A stretch of 64,000 bases of DNA from Solirubrobacter deserti (lineage in GTDB: Bacteria > Actinomycetota > Thermoleophilia > Solirubrobacterales > Solirubrobacteraceae). The first letter of the stretch is position 1. Every line of letters starts with the position of its first letter. Positions 1 through 8,224 of this stretch are shown here, piece by piece. Under the pieces are notes generated by a model. It searched no databases and was not told the origin of the DNA. It saw nothing but the letters and a program-made list of their open reading frames with translations. Position numbers and translations under genes: made by a program. The stretch is taken from the NCBI RefSeq assembly GCF_003344625.1, contig NZ_QPKJ02000007.1, positions 62,001 to 126,000 on the forward strand, given 5' to 3'.

Positions 1-1
1 G

Positions 2-388
2 AACTCCGGCAAGCCGCCGTTCGACGCGATCCCCGGCACCGAGGAGTCGCATCCGGTCGATCTCGTCCTGCTCGCGATGGGCTTCCTGTCGCCCGAGCAG
101 GAGCTGCTGGAGGCGCTCGGCGTCGAGCGCGACGCGCGCGGCAACGCCAAGGCGGGCGCGTACGCGACGTCCGCCGACGGCGTGTTCGCCGCCGGCGACG
201 CGCGCCGCGGCCAGTCGCTGATCGTGTGGGCGATCAACGAGGGCCGCCAGTGCGCCCGCGTCGCCGACCGCTACCTGCGTCAGCTCGCCGCGCGTGACCC
301 GCGCGACGAGGAGTCCGCGGGCACCAGCGACCGGTTCGGCTCGCCCGACCTCGGCGCCGACCCGCCGCAGGTCGCATCGAACGCTTAG
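2..388 (+). CDS. gltD: Glutamate synthase (NADPH) small subunit, C-terminal part
   Basis: Only the last ~128 residues are in the window; the frame is open from base 2. The small (beta) subunit supplies electrons from NADPH through FAD and Fe-S clusters to the large subunit for making glutamate from glutamine and 2-oxoglutarate. The visible segment has the family's C-terminal signature: DLVLLAMGF, then a [18 protein letters not shown] stretch (end of the FAD/NAD-binding fold), then an INEGR helix. The tail after RQLAARDP is variable and probably disordered. The next gene starts 41 bases downstream on the same strand; I see no terminator between them. Confidence 0.9.
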   Translation, partial: NSGKPPFDAIPGTEESHPVDLVLLAMGFLSPEQELLEALGVERDARGNAKAGAYATSADGVFAAGDARRGQSLIVWAINEGRQCARVADRYLRQLAARDPRDEESAGTSDRFGSPDLGADPPQVASNA

Positions 389-414
389 GCACTTGACACT
401 CAACTATCTGGCGT

Positions 415-420
415 AGGAGG
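415..420 (+). promoter_or_regulatory. Strong Shine-Dalgarno site of the M28 peptidase gene
   Basis: A perfect AGGAGG lies 9 bases before the ATG at 430 but directly abuts an in-frame GTG at 421. The spacing favours the ATG at 430 as the real start, giving a signal peptide that begins MRGSLLAG. This contrasts with several genes in the window that have no ribosome-binding site. Confidence 0.75.
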
Positions 421-429
421 GTGAGCCTC

Positions 430-2031
430 ATGAGAGGCTCACTTCTCGCCGGTGCCTTGGGCATCGGCTTGCTGCTCGCGGGTGCAGGGCCCGCGCTGGC
501 GACGGGCGCAGGCAACGACACCTCCGCCAAGTTGCGCAAGGCCGTCACGGTCGACGGGATTCGGCTGCACCAGGGTGCGCTGAACCTGATCTCGTCGTTG
601 ACGAACGGGAACCGGCTGGCGGGCACGCCCGGCTACGACCGGTCGGCGGACTACGTGGCGCTGCAGGCGAAGCTGGCCGGGTTGCAGGTCAGTCGCCAGA
701 GCTTCGAGTACGAAAACTTCTTCCTCGCCGATTGGAAGCCGCCGGTGCTCGACGTCCGGCGTGGCAAGAGCTACATCCCGGGCATCGCGGGGTCCAACGG
801 CGGCGGCGACTTCGGGTCCATGATCAACTCGCCGTCCACGGACGTGACGGGCCCGGTGTGGGCCGCGGACCTGCTGATCCCGTCCCCGGCGCCGAACACC
901 TCCACGTCGGCGTGCCAGGCGGCCGACTTCGCGGGCATGCCGCAGGGCGCAATCGTGTTGATCCAGCGCGGCGGCTGCGGCGAGCTGACCAAGTTCCGCA
1001 ACGCGTACACCGCCGGTGCGGCGGGCGTGGTCTACATCAACGAGGGCGTTGCCGCGCCGGGCTTCGAGGACCCACGCTGGTTCGACATGGCGGCCTTCGG
1101 GCCCGAGCCGTGGGCGCCGATGGTGGCCGCGCAGGTCGCAACCGTCGCCGACCTCGCGGGGAGCGTCCGCCAGGGTCTCGTCGGCAAGACGGTCCGCTTC
1201 CGCGTCGACCAACGGGTCGGCACCTACCCGACCGAGAACGTCATCGCGGAGACGCGCGGCGGTGACCCGAACAAGGTGATCGTGGTCGGCGCGCACCTCG
1301 ACAGCGTCGGCACGGGTCCGGGCATCAACGACAACGGCTCCGGATCGGCCGCGATCCTGGAGATGGCGCGGGCGCTGCGCGGCGTGTACCCGAAGAACAA
1401 GATCCGCTTCATCTGGTTCAGCGCCGAGGAGTCGGGCCTGCTGGGTTCCGAGGACTACGTGGCGCGCCTGTCCGACGCCGAGCGCGCGAAGATCGCGGCC
1501 AACCTGAACTTCGACATGATCGGGTCCCCGAACTTCGTCAACTTCGTCTACGACGGCGACCTGTCGGACTCGCCGCCGATCGGCGAGGACGTGTTCCACC
1601 CGGCGGCGCGGCCGTTCTCGGCCACGATCGAGAAGTACTTCCTCGACTACTTCCGCAGCCAGCGCATCCCGACGGCGCCGACCGACTTCGACGGCCGCTC
1701 CGACTACGGGCCGTTCATCCGCAACGGCATTCCGGCCGGCGGCCTGTTCACGGGCGCCGAGGGCATCAAGACGCCCGAGCAGGCGGCGATCTGGGGCGGC
1801 ACCGCCGGTGAGCAGTTCGACCCCTGCTACCACGAGGGCTGCGACAACGTGTTCAACAACTCAGGCCGCGCGCTCGACCAGAACTCGGACGCCGCGGCGC
1901 ACGTGCTGATCACGCTCGCGCAGACCAAGATCCCGGACCGGCCCGCGATCACGCCGGCCCCGGCCGCGCGGCGGGTCGCTCCGGCGTCGGCGTTCGAGCA
2001 CGCCGGCGACCTGGTGGCCTTCGACCCCTGA
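430..2031 (+). CDS. Secreted M28-family zinc aminopeptidase with PA domain
   Basis: A predicted exported exopeptidase resembling Streptomyces griseus aminopeptidase, which removes N-terminal (often hydrophobic) residues using two zinc ions. The N-terminus is a Sec signal peptide with a probable cut after PALA. A protease-associated (PA) domain spans roughly residues 130-230. The catalytic domain shows the full M28 ligand set; numbered from the alternative GTG at 421 (subtract 3 for the ATG) these are H292 in AHLDS, D304 in GINDNGSGS, E336/E337 in SAEESGLLGSE, D365 in NFDMIG and H471 in CYHEGCDN. The substrate-loop motif FDGRSDYGPF is also present. The 533-residue length fits a secreted M28 enzyme with PA insertion plus a short C-terminal tail. 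The start is set by the AGGAGG at 415-420. It is likely a nutritional protease. Confidence 0.9.
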   Translation: MRGSLLAGALGIGLLLAGAGPALATGAGNDTSAKLRKAVTVDGIRLHQGALNLISSLTNGNRLAGTPGYDRSADYVALQAKLAGLQVSRQSFEYENFFLADWKPPVLDVRRGKSYIPGIAGSNGGGDFGSMINSPSTDVTGPVWAADLLIPSPAPNTSTSACQAADFAGMPQGAIVLIQRGGCGELTKFRNAYTAGAAGVVYINEGVAAPGFEDPRWFDMAAFGPEPWAPMVAAQVATVADLAGSVRQGLVGKTVRFRVDQRVGTYPTENVIAETRGGDPNKVIVVGAHLDSVGTGPGINDNGSGSAAILEMARALRGVYPKNKIRFIWFSAEESGLLGSEDYVARLSDAERAKIAANLNFDMIGSPNFVNFVYDGDLSDSPPIGEDVFHPAARPFSATIEKYFLDYFRSQRIPTAPTDFDGRSDYGPFIRNGIPAGGLFTGAEGIKTPEQAAIWGGTAGEQFDPCYHEGCDNVFNNSGRALDQNSDAAAHVLITLAQTKIPDRPAITPAPAARRVAPASAFEHAGDLVAFDP

Positions 2032-2038
2032 GTCCCAG

Positions 2039-2044
2039 TACAGT
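2039..2044 (+). promoter_or_regulatory. Putative -10 element of a leaderless SDR transcript
   Basis: TACAGT matches the TANNNT -10 consensus and ends 6 bases before the GTG start at 2051. There is no Shine-Dalgarno sequence in that gap, so transcription probably starts at or next to the start codon. No convincing -35 box is seen. Confidence 0.5.
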
Positions 2045-2050
2045 CGCGCC

Positions 2051-2860
2051 GTGGCCAGCGTGCTCATCACCGGCTGTTCAACCGGGATCGGGCACGCGAC
2101 CGCGGCGCGGCTGGCGCGGTCCGGGCGCTGGACGGTGTACGCGTCCGCGCGGCGCGTGGAGACCCTCGCCGGGCTCGAAGCGCTCGGCTGCCGGGTGCTC
2201 GCACTCGACGTGACCGACGAGGCGTCGATGGCCGCGGCCGTCGACGCGGTCGAGGGCGGGGTGGACGTGCTCGTCAACAACGCGGGCTACTCGCTCTCGG
2301 GCGCGCTCGAGACGCTCCCGATGGAGGAGGTCCGGCGGCAGTTCGAGACCAACGTGTTCGGGCTGCTGCGGTTGACGCAGCTCGTGCTGCCCGGGATGCG
2401 CGAGCGGCGCTCCGGCACGATCGTGAACCTGTCGTCGATGGGCGGGAAGCTGACGTTCCCGGGCGGCGGCGCCTACCACGCGACCAAGTACGCGGTGGAG
2501 GCGATCAGCGACGCGCTGCGCGTCGAGGTCGCGCCGTTCGGCGTGCGCGTGATCGTGATCGAGCCGGGGCTGATCCGGACCGAGTTCTCGGCGACGGCGT
2601 CCAGCGGAGTACGCGAGACCGGCCCGTACGCCGAGTTCAACGCGGCCGTCGCGCGCAGCACGCGCGACGCCTACCACGGGCCGCTGGGCCGGCTGGGCGG
2701 GGACGCGGGCACGGTCGCGGAGGCGATCGAGGCGGCGCTGCTCAAGCCGAAGGCGCCGACGCGGGTGTTGGTCACCCCGTCGGCGCGGCTGCTGGTCGGC
2801 CTGCGCCGGGTGCTGCCCGACCGCGCGTGGGATCGCGCGGTCGGTCGCTCATTCCGCTAG
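2051..2860 (+). CDS. Short-chain dehydrogenase/reductase (SDR) family oxidoreductase
   Basis: A classical SDR of 269 residues, so a cytoplasmic NAD(P)-dependent oxidoreductase; the substrate cannot be read from sequence. Visible motifs are TGCSTGIG at residues 7-14 (cofactor loop), NNAG near residue 76 and the YHATK catalytic pair (Y142, K146) with an upstream NLSSM serine. VIVIEPGLIRTEF follows the catalytic segment as in the family. An arginine pair after the first strand region (ASARR) suggests NADP preference, which is inference. The GTG start follows the stop of the peptidase gene by 19 bases and has a -10-like TACAGT just upstream. The 3' end overlaps the convergent aminotransferase gene by 12 bases. 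Confidence 0.88.
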   Translation: MASVLITGCSTGIGHATAARLARSGRWTVYASARRVETLAGLEALGCRVLALDVTDEASMAAAVDAVEGGVDVLVNNAGYSLSGALETLPMEEVRRQFETNVFGLLRLTQLVLPGMRERRSGTIVNLSSMGGKLTFPGGGAYHATKYAVEAISDALRVEVAPFGVRVIVIEPGLIRTEFSATASSGVRETGPYAEFNAAVARSTRDAYHGPLGRLGGDAGTVAEAIEAALLKPKAPTRVLVTPSARLLVGLRRVLPDRAWDRAVGRSFR

Positions 2861-3994
2861 TTCGGAGACGGCCGCGAGCAAGCGCTCGGCGTCCGACGCG
2901 TCGTTGTAGTGCAGGAAGCCGGCCCGGATGCCCCCGTGGGGTGCGAGGCCGAGCACCCGCTCGAGCTCCCAGGCGTAGTAATTGCCGTTCCACACCGCGA
3001 TCTCACGCTCAGCTAGAGCCTTAGCCACGGCCTCGGGGTGCACGTCCTTGACCGTGAACATCAGCGTCGGCGCGCGGTCGCCGGCGTCGCCATAGAGCGT
3101 CACGTGGTCCATCGCGCGCAGCCCGTCGAGCGCCTGCTGCATGAGGCCCTCCTCGTGCGCGCGGACGGCGTCGAAGTCGAGCTCGAGCATGTACTCGGCC
3201 GCCGCGCGGACGCCCGCGAGCGACTCGAACGGCAGCGTCCCGAGCTCCCAGCGGTCCGGCGCCTCCTCCGGCGCGGGGTTGAGCTTGTCCGGGCGGAACT
3301 CGCTCAGAAGGGCGGGGCTCGCGCACAGCACCGAGACGTGCGGGCCGAACCACTTGTAGGCGGAGCAGGCGAGGACGTCGGCGCCGAGCGTCGCGAGGTC
3401 GTAGCGGCGGTGCGGGGTGGCGTGGACGGCGTCGATGTACACGCGCGCGCCGACCCGGTGCGCGGCGGCGACGATCCCCTCGAGGTCCGGCACGGTGCCG
3501 ACCGCGTTGGACGCGGCGGTCACGGCGACCCACTTGGTGCGCTCGGTGAGCACGGCCTCCACGGCGGACGCGGGCAGCTCCAGCGTGCCCTCGGTGGGCT
3601 CGGCGAAGTTGACCGTCACGCCCGCGCGCTCGGCCGCGATCACCCACGGGCGCACGTTGGAGTCGTGGTCCAGGCGCGTGCAGACGATCTCGTCGCCGGG
3701 CTCGAGCGCGCGCACGACCGTGGCCGCGAAGCGCATCGTCGTGGCCGTGAAGCTCGGGCCGAAGAAGATGCCCTCGGGCTCGCCGCCGAGCAGCGTCGCG
3801 CAGGCGGCGCGGGTGCTGTGCACGAGCTCGTCGGTCTCGTGCGCGGCCTTGAACGCGCCGCCGTGGTTGGCCATCGCGCCCGAGCGCATGAAGTCGCTCA
3901 TGGCCTCGATCACGCTGTCGAGCACCTGGCTGCCGGCGGCGCCGTCCAGGCGCGCCCAGCCATCGCCCAGCCCGGGGAAACGGTCACGGTTCAC
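2849..3994 (-). CDS. Cysteine desulfurase-like class-V aminotransferase
   Basis: A 381-residue PLP-dependent fold-type I enzyme of the NifS/SufS-like group (closest to the TIGR01976 cysteine desulfurase-like type, from memory). The PLP lysine is K214 in ACSAYKWFGPH. Upstream are the cofactor-binding TRLDHDSNVRPW segment and the YIDAVHATPHR aspartate/histidine pair. I do not see a clear SufS/NifS catalytic cysteine loop, so true sulfur mobilisation is uncertain; it could act on another amino acid. It overlaps the upstream Nudix gene by 4 bases (ATGA at 3991-3994), so the two are translated together. Confidence 0.82.
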   Translation of the reverse strand: MNRDRFPGLGDGWARLDGAAGSQVLDSVIEAMSDFMRSGAMANHGGAFKAAHETDELVHSTRAACATLLGGEPEGIFFGPSFTATTMRFAATVVRALEPGDEIVCTRLDHDSNVRPWVIAAERAGVTVNFAEPTEGTLELPASAVEAVLTERTKWVAVTAASNAVGTVPDLEGIVAAAHRVGARVYIDAVHATPHRRYDLATLGADVLACSAYKWFGPHVSVLCASPALLSEFRPDKLNPAPEEAPDRWELGTLPFESLAGVRAAAEYMLELDFDAVRAHEEGLMQQALDGLRAMDHVTLYGDAGDRAPTLMFTVKDVHPEAVAKALAEREIAVWNGNYYAWELERVLGLAPHGGIRAGFLHYNDASDAERLLAAVSELAE

Positions 3995-4386
3995 TTGGCC
4001 ACCTCTTCGGCGAGCTCGGCGTCTCGGGGATAGGAGAGGAGCTTCGCGGCCTTCTTCGGCGGCAGCCAGCGGATCTCGTCGACCTCGTCGTTGGGCTTGA
4101 ACTTCCCCTCGTCCACGAGCTTCATCAGCCAGTAGCGGACGGCCTTCGAACGGCCCTTGCGGTCGCGATAGAACGTCGGGGAGAGCTCCTTGCCCAGCTT
4201 GCAGCGCAGCCCGGTCTCCTCGAACACCTCGCGCAGCGCCGCCTCCTCCCAGGTCTCACCCGGGTCCAGCTTGCCCTTGGGCAACGACCAGTCGTCGTAG
4301 CGCGGACGATGCACGACCGCGATCGCGCCATCCTCGCGACGGACGACCCCGCCCGCGGCCTTCACCTCTGCCTCTTCCGGCTCCAT
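3991..4386 (-). CDS. Nudix hydrolase (MutT/Ap4A-hydrolase type)
   Basis: A 131-residue cytoplasmic Nudix protein, of a size typical for enzymes hydrolysing nucleoside diphosphate-X compounds. The full Nudix box is visible around residues 38-60: G-x5-E-x7-REVFEE-x-G, starting GKLDPGE and ending REVFEETGL. The KAAGGVV start and WSLPKGKLD context resemble bacterial (di)nucleotide pyrophosphatases of the Ap4A/MutT1 group. I chose the ATG at 4386 because it gives a normal N-terminus (MEPEEAEVKAAGG). The same frame stays open far upstream, but that stretch is antisense to the M36 protease and looks artefactual. It is the first gene of a two-gene unit with the aminotransferase. Confidence 0.88.
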   Translation of the reverse strand: MEPEEAEVKAAGGVVRREDGAIAVVHRPRYDDWSLPKGKLDPGETWEEAALREVFEETGLRCKLGKELSPTFYRDRKGRSKAVRYWLMKLVDEGKFKPNDEVDEIRWLPPKKAAKLLSYPRDAELAEEVAK

Positions 4387-4446
4387 GGCGGGCCATGGTC
4401 GCAGACGCTGGCCGGATGTCGGGGTCGCCTTTTTAGCGTCCGGTAC

Positions 4447-4474
4447 TAGATTCGGCACATACGCCGGAGAGGGG
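4447..4474 (+). promoter_or_regulatory. Putative -10 box and Shine-Dalgarno site of the M36 protease gene
   Basis: TAGATT at 4447-4452 fits a -10 element. A purine-rich GGAGAGGGG at 4466-4474 lies 8 bases before the TTG at 4483. Nine upstream bases (ATGTCGGGG at 4416-4424) and the ACTAGATTCG around the -10 recur with nearly the same spacing before the secreted gene at 44601, which hints at a shared promoter type. Confidence 0.45.
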
Positions 4475-4482
4475 TCACCGCG

Positions 4483-7400
4483 TTGTTGCTGTTGGCGGCG
4501 TGCACGCTGCCCGCTTCCGCGCGCGCGGACGTCGAGGTGCTCGCCGGGAAGCTGGACGGCCCGCTGACGCGCCCCGCCGAGGGCGCCGCGGCCACCATCG
4601 GGCTGCGCTACGTACGCGAGCACCGCTCCCAGCTCGGCCTCACCGCGGCCGACCTCGAGACGCTCGACGACCCGTCGGTGGAGACGATCGGCGATGTCCG
4701 CCAGGTCCGCTGGCGCCACGAGATCGACGGGATCGAGGTCGCCGACGCCGAGCTGCGCGTGAACGTCGACTCCGACGGGCGCCTGATCAACGTGCTCGGC
4801 TCGCCTCCGGAGCAGCCGGCGGACACGACGCCGCGGCTGCCCAAGCCGCAGCCGGATGCCGACCTGACGATCTACGACGGCCGGCTCGGCTGGCGCTATC
4901 GCGACGGGACGACGGACCTGATCAGCGACGCCGACACGGGCAAGGTCCTCAAGCGCACGGAGCTCACGCGGGACGCGACCGCCCGCGTGTGGGAGAACCA
5001 CCCGGGCGCGACGCACGGAGGCCAGGAGGTCGTCCGCCCTTTGCCCGTCGCCTGGTTGAGCACGGACGACCGGCTGTTCGGCCCGTTCGTGCACACCTAC
5101 ACGGATCTCGACGGCAGCAACACCGCCGCGCCGACCGAGGAGGTGCGGCCGGACCCGTACCCCTTCTCGCCCGTCGCGAGCTGCGCCATCTGCGGGTGGG
5201 ACGGCACCAACGGGACACGGCTGCGCAACCGCGAGCAGAACGCGGTCCAGGCCTTCTACCTCGTCAACCGCTTCCGTGAGCATGCGCTCAGCAGGCTCGG
5301 CTTCGACTTCAAGGGCGACCGGCTGCTGGTGGAGGCGAGCGACACGGCCGCGCTGAGCGGCAACGCGTTCGACACCAACAACGCGAACATGTACACGCCG
5401 CCGGTCGGCCAGTCGCCGCGCATGCAGCTGTACCTGTGGCGTTCGCCCTATCGCACGGTGAACGCCGGCGACGACGCATCGATCGTGTTCCACGAGTACG
5501 CGCACGGGCTGACGAGCCGGCTCGTGACCGATTCCGACGGGGTCGTCGCGCTCGGCTCCTGGCAGTCCGGCGCGATGGGCGAGGGCTGGAGCGACTTCTA
5601 CGCCAAGGACTTCCTGCTCGAGCAGTTCCCGCTGCTCGACGACTCGGGGGTGCGCGGCGACGTGAGCATGGGCGCCTACGTCGACGCCGTGAGCAACACG
5701 ATGCGCACGCAGGGGCTCGACTGTCCGGTCGGACTCGACGCGCCGCGCTGCCCGGGCGGCGGCTACACCTACGGCGACTTCGCCGACGGCCTGCCCGACT
5801 GGCACCGGGACGGCGAGATCTGGGCGCAGACGCTGTGGGACCTGCGCGGCGAGGTCGGGATGGACGACGCGCGCGTGCTCGTCACGCGCGCGCTGCCGCT
5901 CGCGCCGCCCGAGCCGAGCTTCCTCGACATGCGCAACGCGATCCTGCAGGCCGATCAGACGCACCTCGCCGGCCGCCACCACGCCAGGATCTGGAAGGTG
6001 TTCGCCGCCCGTGGCATGGGCTTGTTCGCGAGCACGACCGGCGGCCAGGACACCGAGCCGGTCGAGAACTTCGACGACCCGACCGACGCGGGGGCTCCGG
6101 GGACGATCACCGGGCGCGTGACGGACGCGGTCGACGGTGCCCCGGTCGCGGGCGTGACGGTGAGCGTCGGCGGGCTCAGCGCGGGTCCCGACGCACGGGT
6201 GGCGACGACGCGGGCCGACGGCACGTACACGCTTCCGAACGTCCCGGAGCAGGCGGACGCGACACTCGTCGTGCGCGGCACCACGCGCCAGCAGCTCGAG
6301 ACGGGCTTTGAGCAGGCGTTCGTGACGGTCGACGTCGTGGCGGGAACGACGGTGACCGCGGACGCCGCGGTGCGTCGCAACTGGGCCTCGATCCGCGCGG
6401 GTGCGACGCTGCAGTCCTCCGGCGGGAGCGAGAACGCGGGCAGCGGATGCGGGCCCAAACAGGCGCTCGACGGCCACACCGGCAGCACCTGGTCGATGGC
6501 CGCGCGCAGCCCGCTCGTGGTGATGCTGCCGCGGACGATCAACGTGCGCGGGATCGGCATCGATCCGCGCGAGGGCTGCGTCGACGACTGGAAGTCCGCG
6601 CTCCGGGGCTATCGCGTCGAGGTGTCCGGGGACGGAATGCAGTGGAGGACGGCCCGTGAGGGCGAATTCACGTTCGAGAACCGGCTGCAGATGAACCGGT
6701 TCGCGATCAGCGAGCCGGACGTCCGGTACGTGCGTCTGACCCCGCTGTCCAACCTCGGCGGCGCGACCTGGACCGACGTGACCGAGTTCGCCGTCTACGG
6801 CCACGCGCACGCGGAGACGGACGTCCTCAGCGGACCGACGGTGCCGGACTCGACCGCGACGTTCACGTTCGGCGGGGAGGGCGCGGCGCGCTTCGAGTGC
6901 CGCGTCGACGCGGGGGCGTGGGAGGCGTGCACGTCGCCGAAGACCTACACCGGGCTGGCGTCGGGCGAGCACCTCTTCGAGGTCCGCGCGTTCAACCGCG
7001 CGAACGAGCCCGACCCGACTCCGGCGCAGCGGGCGTTCACGATCGACGCGCTGCTGCCGCAGACGAAGATCGAGAGCGCGCCGCCCGCGACCACGCGCGA
7101 GCCGAACCCGGGGTTCACCTTCTCGGGCGGGAGCTCGTACGAGTGCGCGTGGAACGGCGTTGCCGGACCGTGCGCGCGGGCGCTCGGGGACGGGACGCAC
7201 ACGCTCACGGTCGCCGCACGCAACGCGCACGGCCTTGATCCGTCGCCCGCGTCCTACACCTTCACGGTCGACCGGACGGCACCGCTGACCGCGATCTCGG
7301 CCGCGACGGTGGCCGGGCGGATCGCGACGTTCGCGTTCGCCTCGCCGGACCTCACCGCGGTCACGCACACGTGCGCGCTGGACGGGGTGACGGCGCCGTG

Positions 7401-8127
7401 CACATCGCCGCGCGTCTATGCGGGGGTGGGGGACGGGCCGCACACGTTCACCGTCACCGCGACCGACGCGGCGGGCAACACGGCATCGGCTACCCGCACC
7501 GTGACGGTCGACGCCACGCCGCCGGAGACGATGATCGAGTGGGCGCCGCCGCCGATCCTCACCGCGCGTGACTTCGCGCTCGCCTTCCGGGCCGGCGAGG
7601 ACGCGACGTTCGTGTGCTCGATCGACGGGGCCGCTGCGACTCCGTGCACGAGCCCGCTGGCGCTGAGCGGTCTCGGGGACGGCGCGCACAGCGTGGTCGT
7701 GACCGCGATCGACGCCGCCGGCAACGCCGACCCGACGCCGGCGCGAAGCGACTTCACGGTGGTCGTCCCCGGGGTGCCGGCCGGACCGAGCCCGACGCCG
7801 TCGGTGACGCCGCGCGCGACGGCCACCCCGGCGCCGAGGGCAGCGTTGGCTACCGTGGCGGGGCCGAAGACCGTCTCCCGGCGGTCGGGCAAGGTGAAGC
7901 TGACGCTGAAGGGCGTCCGCGGCGCGAAGGTCGCGGTGCGGGCGAAGGTCGGAACGCGCGTGGTCGGGAGGGCGACGAAGACCCTCAGTGGTTCGACGCT
8001 GACGCTCTCGCTCACGCTCGACAAGAAGCGGCTGAAGGCCGGGACGTCCGTGTCCGTGCGGGTCCAGGCCACCGGCGCTGGGCTCACGCCGGTCTCCCGA
8101 ACGCTCAAGATCCGGGTCAAAGCCTGA
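4483..8127 (+). CDS. Secreted M36 (fungalysin-type) metalloprotease with Ig-like repeats
   Basis: A large extracellular zinc endopeptidase of 1,214 residues. An FTP/PepSY-like propeptide occupies roughly the first 170 residues. The M36 catalytic domain has HEYAH at residues 337-341 and the third zinc ligand E367 in GAMGEGWSDFYA. Downstream are a carboxypeptidase-regulatory-like domain (GTITGRVTDAVDGAPVAGV, from about residue 540), a discoidin (F5/8 C)-like domain (about 630-770) and four bacterial Ig-like modules (FTFGG..YTGL..GEHLFEVRA pattern). A Pro/Thr-rich linker and a basic C-terminal beta domain follow. The TTG start at 4483 is chosen for its Shine-Dalgarno site, but it leaves a very short signal peptide (MLLLAACTLPASARA). 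Translating from an ATT at 4450 would add IRHIRRRGVTA and make a better signal peptide, so the true start is uncertain. Confidence 0.88.
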   Translation: MLLLAACTLPASARADVEVLAGKLDGPLTRPAEGAAATIGLRYVREHRSQLGLTAADLETLDDPSVETIGDVRQVRWRHEIDGIEVADAELRVNVDSDGRLINVLGSPPEQPADTTPRLPKPQPDADLTIYDGRLGWRYRDGTTDLISDADTGKVLKRTELTRDATARVWENHPGATHGGQEVVRPLPVAWLSTDDRLFGPFVHTYTDLDGSNTAAPTEEVRPDPYPFSPVASCAICGWDGTNGTRLRNREQNAVQAFYLVNRFREHALSRLGFDFKGDRLLVEASDTAALSGNAFDTNNANMYTPPVGQSPRMQLYLWRSPYRTVNAGDDASIVFHEYAHGLTSRLVTDSDGVVALGSWQSGAMGEGWSDFYAKDFLLEQFPLLDDSGVRGDVSMGAYVDAVSNTMRTQGLDCPVGLDAPRCPGGGYTYGDFADGLPDWHRDGEIWAQTLWDLRGEVGMDDARVLVTRALPLAPPEPSFLDMRNAILQADQTHLAGRHHARIWKVFAARGMGLFASTTGGQDTEPVENFDDPTDAGAPGTITGRVTDAVDGAPVAGVTVSVGGLSAGPDARVATTRADGTYTLPNVPEQADATLVVRGTTRQQLETGFEQAFVTVDVVAGTTVTADAAVRRNWASIRAGATLQSSGGSENAGSGCGPKQALDGHTGSTWSMAARSPLVVMLPRTINVRGIGIDPREGCVDDWKSALRGYRVEVSGDGMQWRTAREGEFTFENRLQMNRFAISEPDVRYVRLTPLSNLGGATWTDVTEFAVYGHAHAETDVLSGPTVPDSTATFTFGGEGAARFECRVDAGAWEACTSPKTYTGLASGEHLFEVRAFNRANEPDPTPAQRAFTIDALLPQTKIESAPPATTREPNPGFTFSGGSSYECAWNGVAGPCARALGDGTHTLTVAARNAHGLDPSPASYTFTVDRTAPLTAISAATVAGRIATFAFASPDLTAVTHTCALDGVTAPCTSPRVYAGVGDGPHTFTVTATDAAGNTASATRTVTVDATPPETMIEWAPPPILTARDFALAFRAGEDATFVCSIDGAAATPCTSPLALSGLGDGAHSVVVTAIDAAGNADPTPARSDFTVVVPGVPAGPSPTPSVTPRATATPAPRAALATVAGPKTVSRRSGKVKLTLKGVRGAKVAVRAKVGTRVVGRATKTLSGSTLTLSLTLDKKRLKAGTSVSVRVQATGAGLTPVSRTLKIRVKA

Positions 8128-8144
8128 AGTCAGCGCGCGGACCT

Positions 8145-8164
8145 GCCGGTCCTAGCCGACCGGC
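8145..8164 (+). terminator. Hairpin downstream of the M36 protease gene
   Basis: GCCGGTC and GACCGGC form a perfect 7-bp stem around a 6-base loop, 18 bases after the protease stop codon. There is no T-tract, so intrinsic termination is only possible. The rest of the gap to 8224 has an A-rich patch but no clear promoter hexamers. Confidence 0.4.
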
Positions 8165-8224
8165 CAGGGAGCGCCTCGGACGTGCGTCCAAAACGCGTGA
8201 AAAGGCGCACCGGCCTCCCGATTT

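Noticed and set aside
391..412. TTGACA and a CTTGA-n-ACTCAA motif before the M28 gene, like a -35 box or a HspR (HAIR) site
   Set aside because: No -10 box lies at a proper spacing from TTGACA, and the HAIR half-sites would need 7 bases between them instead of 1.
4383..4398. CCATGG-containing near-palindrome at the Nudix start as an operator
   Set aside because: The centre does not match and the G+C-rich context makes such short inverted repeats expected.
4387..7689. Long upstream extension of the Nudix frame antisense to the M36 protease
   Set aside because: The extension is Arg-rich and lacks domains, and the Nudix protein has a normal start at 4386.
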